A stretch of DNA of 64,000 nucleotides from Treponema sp. Marseille-Q4130 (lineage in GTDB: Bacteria > Spirochaetota > Spirochaetia > Treponematales > Treponemataceae), in NCBI RefSeq assembly GCF_014334325.1, contig NZ_JACSET010000004.1:62001-126000 (forward strand), in the 5' to 3' direction. How positions within the stretch are numbered: position 1 is the first letter of the stretch; each line of letters opens with the position of its first letter. Of this stretch, positions 24,805 to 33,422 are shown in pieces. Below the pieces are notes generated by a model. It did not search any database and was not told the origin of the DNA. It saw only the letters and a list, made by a program, of their open reading frames with translations. The translations under genes were made by a program, and so were the position numbers.

Positions 24805-26337
24805 TCAAAATCGGCGACGCTCTTTCAGCGCTTCGTACTGCTGCGTCCGCTTCATGAGTTCGGCGTTCACTTTTTCGGCGCCGTACTCTTCGACGAGCGT
24901 TTTATCGCCCGAATAGAGCGAGCGACCGAATCCGAGAGCGCGGCCTTCGATCGTGCAGCCGATGCTTTCGAGCATCGTCGGAAACATATCGTAGGGTGCA
25001 AATCGCCTGTTCTTTTGCACGGATTGCGGAGGTGTCAAAGCGGAATTGACGATGAGGTCGAGCCAGCGCCGTTCGGCGTTCGCACCGTGAACGGGACTTT
25101 CATCGACGATAAAATTATTGTGCGGCGCGACGAGAAAATTGTGATCGCCCATGATGACGACGGTCGTATTATCCCACCACGGCTCGCCTTTCATCCAGCC
25201 GATGAGTTCGCTCACCTGTTTGTCGGCGCAGCGAATAACGTTCATAACTTGGCGCTTATCCGTATCGGGGCAGAGCGGACACTTGTAGCCGTCCGGAAAA
25301 TGCGTGTCGACGGTAAGCATGCCGAAAAAAAACGGTTCATCGCCCTTTCCCAATTCTTCGAGTTCGCGACGGGCGAGCGGATAGAGCTTTTGATCCTCGA
25401 ATCCCCAAAACACTTGATAGTTCATCGGAATCAAACCCTGCGCTTTGTACCAATGAATGTCGTGAATTTCGACACCGTGGTTTTCGAGAAAGATGTCGCG
25501 GTTTTCAAACTGTTTGTCGCTCCCGAACGAAAAGCGGCAGCGGTAGCCGTTTTCGCTTAAAATATCGGTCAGCGCGACGGCGCCTTGCAGACAGCTGAGT
25601 TTTCCGTCTTCATTTTTTGCAAAGGGAGAAAAATACGGCAGTCCGCTGAATTTCGAAATGATGCCCGCAGCCGTCCACGACGTACCGTCAAGGTTTTCTC
25701 CTCCTCCGAGTTTTTCGTTTTGGCTGAAATTGACGTTCGCCTTTGCGAGCGACGTGATACCGGGCATGAGGTTTTCACGAAGGAGGCCGCCCTCTTCGAT
25801 CGACGTAAACGAAGATTCGACCGACTCCATAAAGATGACGACGAGGTTTCGCTTTTTTTCGGGGAAGGTAATACGGGTCAAGGCGGGATCGACATAGTGC
25901 GCATCGTAAAAATCGGAATGCACCGGAGTTTTGTGCACTTCGTATAAAATCGCAGGATATTTCCACGCACGGAGCATAACGACGGTTATCGCGGCGCCCA
26001 AAATCAGATACGAAATGCCGAATACGAAACACTTGTCCGCATCCGCCAAAACCGAATGGAATTTCCGCCCCGTGATTTTTTTATACGCTTTTGCGAGGGC
26101 GAAATTGCACAGCAGAACGAGGGCGTATATGCTTGCTGCCGGCAGGATGACGCCTTTACAATACGATAAAAACGTTCCCGAATCGTGCCCCTTCATATTT
26201 GCGCCGACGACGAAAAACACCGCATAGGCATTGTCCATCGGATACTCTATTAGAGACCAGCGAAGCGCAAATAAGAGAGCGACGGCAAGAACGCATAAAA
26301 AATGGGCGATGATTAATTTAATTGATATTCTACGCAT
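24805..26337 (-). CDS. LTA synthase / MdoB-like phosphoglycerol transferase
   Basis: 510 residues: four to five N-terminal membrane helices (to about residue 145), then an external alkaline-phosphatase-fold sulfatase domain. Metal and nucleophile regions: VVIFMESVESSF, LDGTSWTAAGIISKFSGLPY (nucleophile Thr/Ser, close to the MdoB GTSWT pattern), DTHFPDG and VVIMGDHN. Relatives move phosphoglycerol or phosphoethanolamine onto glucans, teichoic acid or glycolipids outside the membrane. Start site lacks a clear Shine-Dalgarno. It faces the glycosyltransferase genes across a 195-base gap. Confidence 0.85.
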   Translation of the reverse strand: MRRISIKLIIAHFLCVLAVALLFALRWSLIEYPMDNAYAVFFVVGANMKGHDSGTFLSYCKGVILPAASIYALVLLCNFALAKAYKKITGRKFHSVLADADKCFVFGISYLILGAAITVVMLRAWKYPAILYEVHKTPVHSDFYDAHYVDPALTRITFPEKKRNLVVIFMESVESSFTSIEEGGLLRENLMPGITSLAKANVNFSQNEKLGGGENLDGTSWTAAGIISKFSGLPYFSPFAKNEDGKLSCLQGAVALTDILSENGYRCRFSFGSDKQFENRDIFLENHGVEIHDIHWYKAQGLIPMNYQVFWGFEDQKLYPLARRELEELGKGDEPFFFGMLTVDTHFPDGYKCPLCPDTDKRQVMNVIRCADKQVSELIGWMKGEPWWDNTTVVIMGDHNFLVAPHNNFIVDESPVHGANAERRWLDLIVNSALTPPQSVQKNRRFAPYDMFPTMLESIGCTIEGRALGFGRSLYSGDKTLVEEYGAEKVNAELMKRTQQYEALKERRRF

Positions 26338-26351
26338 GAATCACAAATCCG

Positions 26352-26379
26352 TTGCGCTACTGTAACAAAAAAGTATAAT
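26352..26379 (+). promoter_or_regulatory. promoter toward the WecA-like gene
   Basis: TTGCGC at 26352-26357, 16-base spacer, TATAAT at 26374-26379. It lies in the gap between the divergent sulfatase and WecA-like genes. A second TATAAT at 26523-26528 lies five bases before the WecA-like ATG, without a good -35. Confidence 0.5.
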
Positions 26380-26532
26380 CTGTACAATACGTACGGCGCA
26401 ACCGAATCACAACCCCGAAGCAAATCGCAGGATTATTAAACCCTCCGCACGAATAAAAGCAAAAGCGAGCGTGCACATGAACGAGCGAGATGTTGCAAAA
26501 GGCGCTTCTATACGGTATCATATATAATCAAT

Positions 26533-27570
26533 ATGTGGATTTCAACCGTTCTCTCATTTGCATTGAGCGCTTGCTCTTTCCCCTTTATCATAGCACTCTG
26601 CAAACGCTATCAGCTCTACGATCCCGTAAGCGCGAGAAAAATCCACTCCGGCAATATCCCCCGCTTGGGCGGCATCGGTATCGTCGGTGCATATTACGTG
26701 AGCCTGTGCGTCTATTCGCTTGTTTTAAAAAGGCTTTCCCTCTTGATCCTTCTTCCGATTTTTATTTCCGGTCTCATTATCTTTGCGTTCGGCGTATTGG
26801 ACGATCTGCGTGCCATGCGGCCGGTATATAAACTCATCGCACAGATTATCGCCGCATGCATCGTCATATACGGAGGCTTCGAATACCGGCAAATATTCGG
26901 TATCATCCTGCCGCGCTGGATAAGCGTACCGTTGACGGTCCTTTGGATCATCAGCATAATCAACGCGTATAATCTTATCGACGGTCTCGACGGTTTATGC
27001 GGCGGACTTGTCCTCCTTACGGCGCTTACGCTTTTTATCCTTTTTCATACGATCGCAAATCCGATCGCACAAGCGTTTTTACTGATTGCGGCTTCCGTAT
27101 TCGGTTTTCTTTTGTTTAACGAACCGCCTGCAAAAATTTTTATGGGCGACGGCGGAAGTCAATTTTTAGGTTTTATCATAGCGACGGCGCCGCTGTGCCT
27201 TGCTTCGCAGTCATTCGAATTTAATAAACTGCTGATGATGTGCGTACTCATGTCGATTCCGATGCTGGACACGCTCGCCGCCATTTGGCGCCGCCTTCGC
27301 GATCATCGTCCCATCATGAGTCCCGACCGCTCGCACTTGCACCATAAATTGCTCAATATCGGCTTTACTGCCAAACAGGCAATGATTACGCTTGTTGCCA
27401 TTCAAGCGATTCTGTGCAGTGCGGTTTGTTTTACGATATGCTTGAACAGAACACAGAGTACCGTTTTGCTTTCCATCACATACGCTTTTATGATTTTCTT
27501 TTTTTCGATAATTCATTTTATAAACAGGGCTGTCAATAAGAGAAAGAGCGCGGAAACGGAATTAAACTGA
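26533..27570 (+). CDS. WecA/MraY-family polyprenyl-phosphate glycosyl-1-phosphate transferase
   Basis: 345 residues, about ten membrane helices. Family motifs in order: KIHSGNIPRLGGIGIV, the metal-binding FGVLDDLRAMRP, NAYNLIDGLDGLCGG, MGDGGSQFLGF and SPDRSHLHHKLL, the last matching WecA/TagO rather than MraY. It loads a sugar phosphate on undecaprenyl phosphate, the starting step for surface glycans. No Shine-Dalgarno precedes the ATG. Next gene is a cytosolic-type glycosyltransferase that could extend the lipid-linked sugar. Confidence 0.92.
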   Translation: MWISTVLSFALSACSFPFIIALCKRYQLYDPVSARKIHSGNIPRLGGIGIVGAYYVSLCVYSLVLKRLSLLILLPIFISGLIIFAFGVLDDLRAMRPVYKLIAQIIAACIVIYGGFEYRQIFGIILPRWISVPLTVLWIISIINAYNLIDGLDGLCGGLVLLTALTLFILFHTIANPIAQAFLLIAASVFGFLLFNEPPAKIFMGDGGSQFLGFIIATAPLCLASQSFEFNKLLMMCVLMSIPMLDTLAAIWRRLRDHRPIMSPDRSHLHHKLLNIGFTAKQAMITLVAIQAILCSAVCFTICLNRTQSTVLLSITYAFMIFFFSIIHFINRAVNKRKSAETELN

Positions 27571-27622
27571 TGCCGGTAAAAACCGTACACGCGGCGTATT
27601 GCGATATATTTTCGAGGAGTCG

Positions 27623-28687
27623 ATGACGAAGCTTCTTATCAACGGAAATTTTTTGTGCCGGAATCTCACCGGCATCGAGCGCTTTGCATGGGAAATCTGT
27701 GCGCGGTTCGATGCGCTCCTCGCTTCATCCGACGACGTATCGATTTTCGTTCCGGTAAACGCAAAGCGTGTTCCCGAATACGCTCATATCAAAATTATTA
27801 AATCGGATACGGCGCTCAAGAGCTTTCCGCTTTGGGATACAGTCGTATTCGCAAAAGCATGCCGCACTCACGGCGCAATTGCGCTCGACTTTTCAAATAC
27901 GGCGCCGCTCGGAAAAACCTGCGGCGTAGCGTTTATCCACGACATATACGCAAAAGACTTTCCGAACGATTTCACGTCCTTCCGCGACAAGCTCGTCGCC
28001 GCCTATTGCCGCTTCCATTACCGGAATATCTGCAAAAACGCGCGCCTCGTCTGCACCGTGTCGCATTTCAGCAAAGAGAGAATTGCGAGCGTCTACGGCG
28101 TTCCGGAAAGCCGCATTGCCGTCATCGAAAACGGCTGGGAGCATTTTAATGAAGTGCAATCCGATGCGGGCGTCTTTGTGCGTTTTCCTAAATTAAAAAA
28201 TAACAATTATTATTTTACGCTCGGCAGTTTGAGCAAACGGAAAAATCTCGCATGGATAGCATCTCATGCGGCTCGGTATGCAAACGAGCTTTTTGCCGTC
28301 AGCGGAAAAGCGATCAGCGCTCTCGTGCCGCGCGAACTCGAATCGCTGAAAAAACTTTCAAATGTCGTGCTTTTGGGTTACGTATCGGACGGAGAAGTAA
28401 AAGCGCTCATGGAAGCATGCAAAGCCTTTATCTTTCCGTCGTATTATGAAGGCTTCGGCATACCGCCGCTCGAAGCGCTTTCGTGCGGCACACGCGTCAT
28501 CTGCGCAAACTCGGCGAGTCTGCCGGAAATCTATCGAAACTGCGTGCACTATATCGATCCGAAAAATTCTGCCGTCGACCTTCCATCCCTGCTTGCACAG
28601 CCTGTGACCGCTCCCGATGAAATCCTCGCTGCCTACACGTATGAAAACGCCGCGAAAAAATTATACGCCGCGCTCAACAGCTTGTAG
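27623..28687 (+). CDS. glycosyltransferase, GT4 family (GT-B fold)
   Basis: 354 residues from ATG at 27623, which has GAGGAG five bases upstream (a longer frame to 27599 lacks one). N-terminal NLTGIERFAWEICARF is the donor-side glycine loop of WsaF/mannosyltransferase-like enzymes; C-terminal YFTLGSLSKRKNL and PSYYEGFGIPPLEALSCGTRVI carry the E-x7-E motif for nucleotide-sugar binding. Retaining transferase, sugar unknown. Likely cotranscribed with the WecA-like gene. Confidence 0.92.
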   Translation: MTKLLINGNFLCRNLTGIERFAWEICARFDALLASSDDVSIFVPVNAKRVPEYAHIKIIKSDTALKSFPLWDTVVFAKACRTHGAIALDFSNTAPLGKTCGVAFIHDIYAKDFPNDFTSFRDKLVAAYCRFHYRNICKNARLVCTVSHFSKERIASVYGVPESRIAVIENGWEHFNEVQSDAGVFVRFPKLKNNNYYFTLGSLSKRKNLAWIASHAARYANELFAVSGKAISALVPRELESLKKLSNVVLLGYVSDGEVKALMEACKAFIFPSYYEGFGIPPLEALSCGTRVICANSASLPEIYRNCVHYIDPKNSAVDLPSLLAQPVTAPDEILAAYTYENAAKKLYAALNSL

Positions 28688-28772
28688 TCTTATCGGCAGG
28701 ACTGCTGCAAGTCGATAAAAGCCGAATACGAAATTCGCTTTTACGTATACTCGAGATCGCTTTCACGTTTCA

Positions 28773-28801
28773 TTGAAAAATATTTTCCCTTGCGCTATAC
28801 T
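28773..28801 (+). promoter_or_regulatory. promoter giving a probable leaderless mRNA
   Basis: TTGAAA at 28773-28778, 17-base spacer, TATACT at 28796-28801. Only eight bases (TTTCAATT) separate the -10 box from the ATG at 28810, and none resembles a Shine-Dalgarno. Confidence 0.65.
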
Positions 28802-28809
28802 TTTCAATT

Positions 28810-31515
28810 ATGACTCATTTTCTCTATACTCTTATCATCTATCCGCTCTATCAAATCATAGAATTCGCATTTAAATTTTTCGGCGATGTTTTCAAAGATA
28901 CCGGTATCTCCGTCATCGGCGTCAGCATGTCCGTTTCGATACTCTGCCTGCCTCTGTATATCGTCGCCGAACGGTGGCAGCAGATCGAACGCGATACGCA
29001 AAAAGCGCTTGAAGGCGGCGTAAAGCGCATCAAATCGGTTTTTTCAGGTGACGAACAATACATGATGCTTTCGACGTATTACCGACAGCACCGCTATCAC
29101 CCGCTCATGGCGCTCCGCTCTTCGTTCGGCCTTTTAATTCAAATTCCGTTTTTTATCGCAGCCTACGTTTTTCTTTCAAATCTGTCCGCGCTGAGAGGCG
29201 AACACTTTTTGTTTATCCGCGACATGGGAGCCGAAGACGCTCTCTTCCGCATCGGAAACTTTCCCGTAAACGTGCTTCCGATCGCGATGACGCTTATCAA
29301 TATCGTCGCAGGCGCCGTCTATACGAAAGGCTTTAAGCTTAAAGACAAACTGCAGATTTACGGTATGGCGCTCGTGTTTCTCGTCCTCCTGTACAAATCG
29401 CCTGCGGGACTCGTCCTCTACTGGACGATGAACAACGTCTTTTCGCTCGTAAAAAACATTTTCTACAAAATAAAACGACCGCTTCTTGTCCTGTATGTCA
29501 TACTGTGCACCTGCATTTTAGGAGCCGATTATTTTTTGCTCTTCAAACACGGTGGTCTTTTGCACAAACGGCTTTTGCTCGTCTCCGTCATTTCGCTGCT
29601 GCTTCTCGTACCGCTCGCCGTAAAGCTTTTGCAGCGCCTGCTCGACACAGCCCTTTCCCCGCTCGTCGAAGATAAAAAGCTGCGCTTTGCGCTTTTTATC
29701 GCTTCGGCCGTCTCGCTGTGCCTGCTCGCAGGCTTTGTGATCCCTTCCTACGTTATCAATTCTTCCGCCGTGGAATTCGCCGACGTCGACGGCTACGGAA
29801 GCCCGATCGCCTTTTTGCTCGAGTCAACGACCCAGATGCTCGGTCTCTGCATCTTTTGGCCGGTGTGCATTTACTTTTTATTCAGTGTCCGCATACAAAC
29901 GCTCATCACGCTTTTTTTGACAACGACGCTCATAGCGGGCATGGTCAACACTTTTTGCTTTTCGGGCGATTACGGAACACTTTCGCGCCTCATCACTTTT
30001 TCGACATCGATTGCGCGGCCGCCGATATTAATAATAATTATCAATATCCTTACCATGCTTGCGGTCATCGCTTTTCCGATCGTCGTCGTCGCGCTCCGGC
30101 GGCAGAAGATTTTACAAGGCATCGTATCCGTCGTCCTCATCGCAGAATGCGCCGTAACCGCCTTTCACGCTTTTTCGATACAGAGCGCATACCGCTCGTA
30201 TAAAAAAGATATTGCGCATTCGATTGAAGAAGCGTCTTCGGTTACTCCGGTATTTCACTTGTCGAAAGACAAATTAAACGTCGTCACCTTTATGCTCGAC
30301 AGAGCGGAAAACGCCTACGTCAAACCGATATTCGACGCGTATCCCGAATTGTACGATCAGTTCGAAGGTTTTACCCTGTATAAAAACACGGTGTCCTATA
30401 ATCAGGGAACGCTGCTCGGCGCGCCCCCGCTTTACGGCGGCTACGAATACACGCCCTACGAAATGAACAAGCGTGCCGACGAAAAACTCGTCGACAAACA
30501 CAATGAAGCGCTGCTCACCGTGCCGCGCATCCTTACCGAACAGGCCGATTTTCTGGCAACGGTTTCCGATTTGAGCTGGGCGAACTACAGCTGGATCCCC
30601 GACATGAGCATCTGCGATCCGTACGAAAAGATCACCGGCGTCAATACCGAGCGGAAATACACGAGCCTTTGGATAAAACAAAATTCCGACAAAGTAAAAC
30701 CGAATATCACGAGTACCGCCCTCAAACGCAATCTCGTGTGGTTCAGCTTGTTTAAAATGGTTCCCGTCGTCATGAGAGACAGCGTGTACGACGACGGATC
30801 GTGGTGGTCGTCGGACAGCCGGACAAACGACAATACGGAATTCATCGACTACTATTCGGCTCTCGCGTTTTTGCCCGAGCTCACCGATTTTACCGCCGAC
30901 ACGAATATGTACTGCATGATCGTAAACGAAACGACGCATTCCAATCAAACGCTGCAGGCACCGGACTTTACGCCTGCGGCAAAGGTAACCGACAGAGGCC
31001 CTGAAGCCATCGCGGATTTCGGCGGCATAGGCGGAAACGTCGCAGCTTTCAAACTGCTCGGAAAGTGGTTCGACTATTTGAAAGCGAACGGCTGCTACGA
31101 CAATACGCGCATCATCCTCGCAGCCGATCACGGTATCGGAACGTCGGACGGCAAAAAACTCGACTTTCCCGATGACTGGCCGATGGCATACAATCCCGAT
31201 CACCTGCACCCGCTTTTGCTCGTAAAGGATTTCAACGCTTCGGGAACTCTGACGATCAATCACGATTTTATGACAAACGCCGATGTACCGTCGATCACGC
31301 TGAAAGATATCGTAAAAAATCCTGTCAATCCGTTTACCGAAAAACCGATCGCCCCGATTCCGCCGAGCGAAAAAAAAGCGTCGGGCGTCGTGCTGACGCA
31401 TAACTGGCAGCCGGGCGCAAATTTGATTAATAAATTTCGCGTGCCCGATGCGGACTGGTACACGATTTCAAAGGATATGTTCGACGCTGCAAACTGGCAG
31501 CAGGGCGTTCACTGA
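28810..31515 (+). CDS. YidC-like insertase fused to sulfatase-fold transferase
   Basis: 901 residues. Residues 1-225 are YidC/Oxa1-like: IIYPLYQIIEFAFKFF, ISVIGVSMSVSILCLPLYIVAERWQ, HPLMALRSSFGLLIQIPFFIAAYVFLS, YKSPAGLVLYWTMNNVFSLVKN. Residues 225-465 add several membrane helices. Residues 485-860 form an external alkaline-phosphatase-like domain (NVVTFMLDRAENAYVKPIF, NQGTLLGAPPLYGGY as candidate nucleophile, ILAADHGIGTSDG metal site, PDHLHPLLLVKD). The true YidC must be encoded elsewhere; this one is probably an envelope-polymer transferase that uses the insertase fold. It has a promoter at 28773 and no Shine-Dalgarno. Confidence 0.8.
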   Translation: MTHFLYTLIIYPLYQIIEFAFKFFGDVFKDTGISVIGVSMSVSILCLPLYIVAERWQQIERDTQKALEGGVKRIKSVFSGDEQYMMLSTYYRQHRYHPLMALRSSFGLLIQIPFFIAAYVFLSNLSALRGEHFLFIRDMGAEDALFRIGNFPVNVLPIAMTLINIVAGAVYTKGFKLKDKLQIYGMALVFLVLLYKSPAGLVLYWTMNNVFSLVKNIFYKIKRPLLVLYVILCTCILGADYFLLFKHGGLLHKRLLLVSVISLLLLVPLAVKLLQRLLDTALSPLVEDKKLRFALFIASAVSLCLLAGFVIPSYVINSSAVEFADVDGYGSPIAFLLESTTQMLGLCIFWPVCIYFLFSVRIQTLITLFLTTTLIAGMVNTFCFSGDYGTLSRLITFSTSIARPPILIIIINILTMLAVIAFPIVVVALRRQKILQGIVSVVLIAECAVTAFHAFSIQSAYRSYKKDIAHSIEEASSVTPVFHLSKDKLNVVTFMLDRAENAYVKPIFDAYPELYDQFEGFTLYKNTVSYNQGTLLGAPPLYGGYEYTPYEMNKRADEKLVDKHNEALLTVPRILTEQADFLATVSDLSWANYSWIPDMSICDPYEKITGVNTERKYTSLWIKQNSDKVKPNITSTALKRNLVWFSLFKMVPVVMRDSVYDDGSWWSSDSRTNDNTEFIDYYSALAFLPELTDFTADTNMYCMIVNETTHSNQTLQAPDFTPAAKVTDRGPEAIADFGGIGGNVAAFKLLGKWFDYLKANGCYDNTRIILAADHGIGTSDGKKLDFPDDWPMAYNPDHLHPLLLVKDFNASGTLTINHDFMTNADVPSITLKDIVKNPVNPFTEKPIAPIPPSEKKASGVVLTHNWQPGANLINKFRVPDADWYTISKDMFDAANWQQGVH

Positions 31516-31543
31516 TCGAAAAAACTTCGCTGTATACCGCGAG

Positions 31544-33310
31544 TTACAACATCGTATAAGTGCACGAAAGAGAGAGCTCAACGCCGTGTGCAAAGGAGCC
31601 GCTCACGTTTTTATTGTTAAAAACAAAGGCATACGAAGTTTGCGCACCGAATTGAAAATGCTTATTTAAAATATAGTTTCCTTTCAGCGTAATGCAGTTC
31701 GTATACTGCACAATTCCCGTAAGGCGATAAGTGCGCGCAAGAGCTTCTGCATCCGAAGCGGAAAGCCCCCCCTGTGCGCCGCCATGCTCTTTATATATTT
31801 TATACAGTACGGAAGGATAATAGCTGTAATATTTTTTGCCGTTTATCTCGATTTGGTTGCCGAAAAGACCGAACGAGTTCGTGCCGTGCGCGACAAAGAG
31901 GTATTCGAAATCCGCCGACCATTTGCGCGGCTGCACGTAGCCGACTCTCGCCTGTGCTCCGATGCAGTCAGGACCGAAGGGAGTGCCGATCCACGAACAG
32001 ATCGGCGTACTGCCCTTGCTCTGCATATTAAAACGTTCGCGGTACAGCGACCATTCGGCACCCTGCTTGACATAGCAAAACGGCGTCGTATAGACGGCTT
32101 CTGTCGTCGCAATCCAATAGCCGCCCCTGCTTTCGGGAAAGGTCAGCTCTACGCCGAGCTGCGCGCCAAAACTGTCGGGAAATGTTCTTCCCGTTTGCGA
32201 TTTCAGTTCGTTTGCCGACTGTATTTCGTTTTGCGCATACAATCCGTATATGCGGACGTTTTTACACGGCACGATATCGAAATCGATACCCATATACGCG
32301 CAGACGTACGCTTCGCCGTAATAGGGTTCTTCCTCTTTGCCGATATATTCCGTCCAAGCGCCGAACGAATGCATGATCATGAGCGGATTTAAAAAGCGAA
32401 GTTCGAACGGACGGGAGACGAGCGTCCCTTCGATAACACCCGCGCGTATCCATTTAAAAGGCGAAGCTTCGATTCTGTGTGTATATAAAAATTTATCCCG
32501 TGCGATTTCGACGACGTTCATGCCGTACCTGATGTGCGGCGAATAGAGATTGAACTGTACGTATGCGTCCGTTTCGAAGGTCGAATTATAAATGATGCTG
32601 CCTGTCTGCGTCTTTCCGATGCGCATTCCCTCGTGTGCAACATTGACATTGACGCCCCATTTGTTAAAATACGCTCCGACGCTTCCGTAAGCATTACGCG
32701 GCCACAAAAAATCGAAATCGTTAAAATCGTAGGGCAGATTCGTAACGTTTCCGTCTTCCGACATTCCCCAAAAGCTCTTTGCAAAGCACGGATCCGTTTG
32801 GATAACAAAGGCGTCTCCGAACGTAAGATAAATCGGAACGGTGATAAAGGGGTCTGACGCTTCGCTTCCGATAAACGACGATGCCGCTCCGTAAGTTTTC
32901 CGTCCCGCGTGTCCCGTATAATCGGTCGCAAACGTCCAATCGATATCGCCCGAGCTTTTGTACATAAGAGAAGGCTTTGCAAGCACATTGAAGCCGAACG
33001 CCACATCTCCGTATTTCAGAGAAAACGCATCGCGCTTCAAAAACGCTTGCGCTTTTTCATAGAGCATTTTGCCCGAAGCCGACAGCAGATCGTAATCGAT
33101 ATCGGCTATATACATTTTGATTTCCGAAACGGAAAGCGGCGCATTGTCCGCAAGGGACGTTCTTCCCGATTCGGAGTTGAGCATATACAGGGCGTCGTAT
33201 ATCCAATGCCCCGACGGAATAAGCTGCTGAGAACTGTGAATTTGCGCAAAGCAAAAATGCGAAATCGATAAGAGAACGCACAGCGTGCAGATTTTTTTTA
33301 CGTTTGTCAT
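31544..33310 (-). CDS. Wzi-like capsule-assembly outer-membrane protein
   Basis: 588 residues with signal peptide (KICTLCVLLSISHFCFAQ). Helical front (LIPSGHWIYDALYMLNSESGR...LSVSEIKMYIADIDYDLLS) followed by many beta strands (FGFNVLAKPSLMYKS, WGVNVNVAHEGMRIGKTQTGSIIYN), the order seen in Wzi, which anchors surface polysaccharide. Sits with the envelope transferases. No Shine-Dalgarno precedes the ATG; a promoter at 33317-33345 would place the transcript start at the ATG. Confidence 0.75.
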   Translation of the reverse strand: MTNVKKICTLCVLLSISHFCFAQIHSSQQLIPSGHWIYDALYMLNSESGRTSLADNAPLSVSEIKMYIADIDYDLLSASGKMLYEKAQAFLKRDAFSLKYGDVAFGFNVLAKPSLMYKSSGDIDWTFATDYTGHAGRKTYGAASSFIGSEASDPFITVPIYLTFGDAFVIQTDPCFAKSFWGMSEDGNVTNLPYDFNDFDFLWPRNAYGSVGAYFNKWGVNVNVAHEGMRIGKTQTGSIIYNSTFETDAYVQFNLYSPHIRYGMNVVEIARDKFLYTHRIEASPFKWIRAGVIEGTLVSRPFELRFLNPLMIMHSFGAWTEYIGKEEEPYYGEAYVCAYMGIDFDIVPCKNVRIYGLYAQNEIQSANELKSQTGRTFPDSFGAQLGVELTFPESRGGYWIATTEAVYTTPFCYVKQGAEWSLYRERFNMQSKGSTPICSWIGTPFGPDCIGAQARVGYVQPRKWSADFEYLFVAHGTNSFGLFGNQIEINGKKYYSYYPSVLYKIYKEHGGAQGGLSASDAEALARTYRLTGIVQYTNCITLKGNYILNKHFQFGAQTSYAFVFNNKNVSGSFAHGVELSLSCTYTML

Positions 33311-33316
33311 ATCGTT

Positions 33317-33345
33317 ATGATAATGATATTCGAGCAGAATGTCGA
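33317..33345 (-). promoter_or_regulatory. promoter giving a probable leaderless wzi-like mRNA
   Basis: On the minus strand: TCGACA (33345-33340), 17-base spacer, TATCAT (33322-33317), then AACGAT and the ATG at 33310. Six bases from -10 to start. Confidence 0.5.
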
Positions 33346-33422
33346 GATTTTATTCGTTCGTGGGATCAAGCGTTCGCCGTAAAGTGCGGGCGTATCTTTT
33401 CTGCACATGCGTATGCAGGATT

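Noticed and set aside
26442-26475. Short match CCTCCGCACGnATAAAAG to the repeat block at 3483
   Set aside because: Too short to call a copy of the 85-bp unit; could be a remnant, but not supported further.
30274-31401. 375-residue minus-strand open frame inside the YidC-sulfatase gene
   Set aside because: Composition of a shadow frame; the plus-strand protein has recognisable motifs throughout this stretch.
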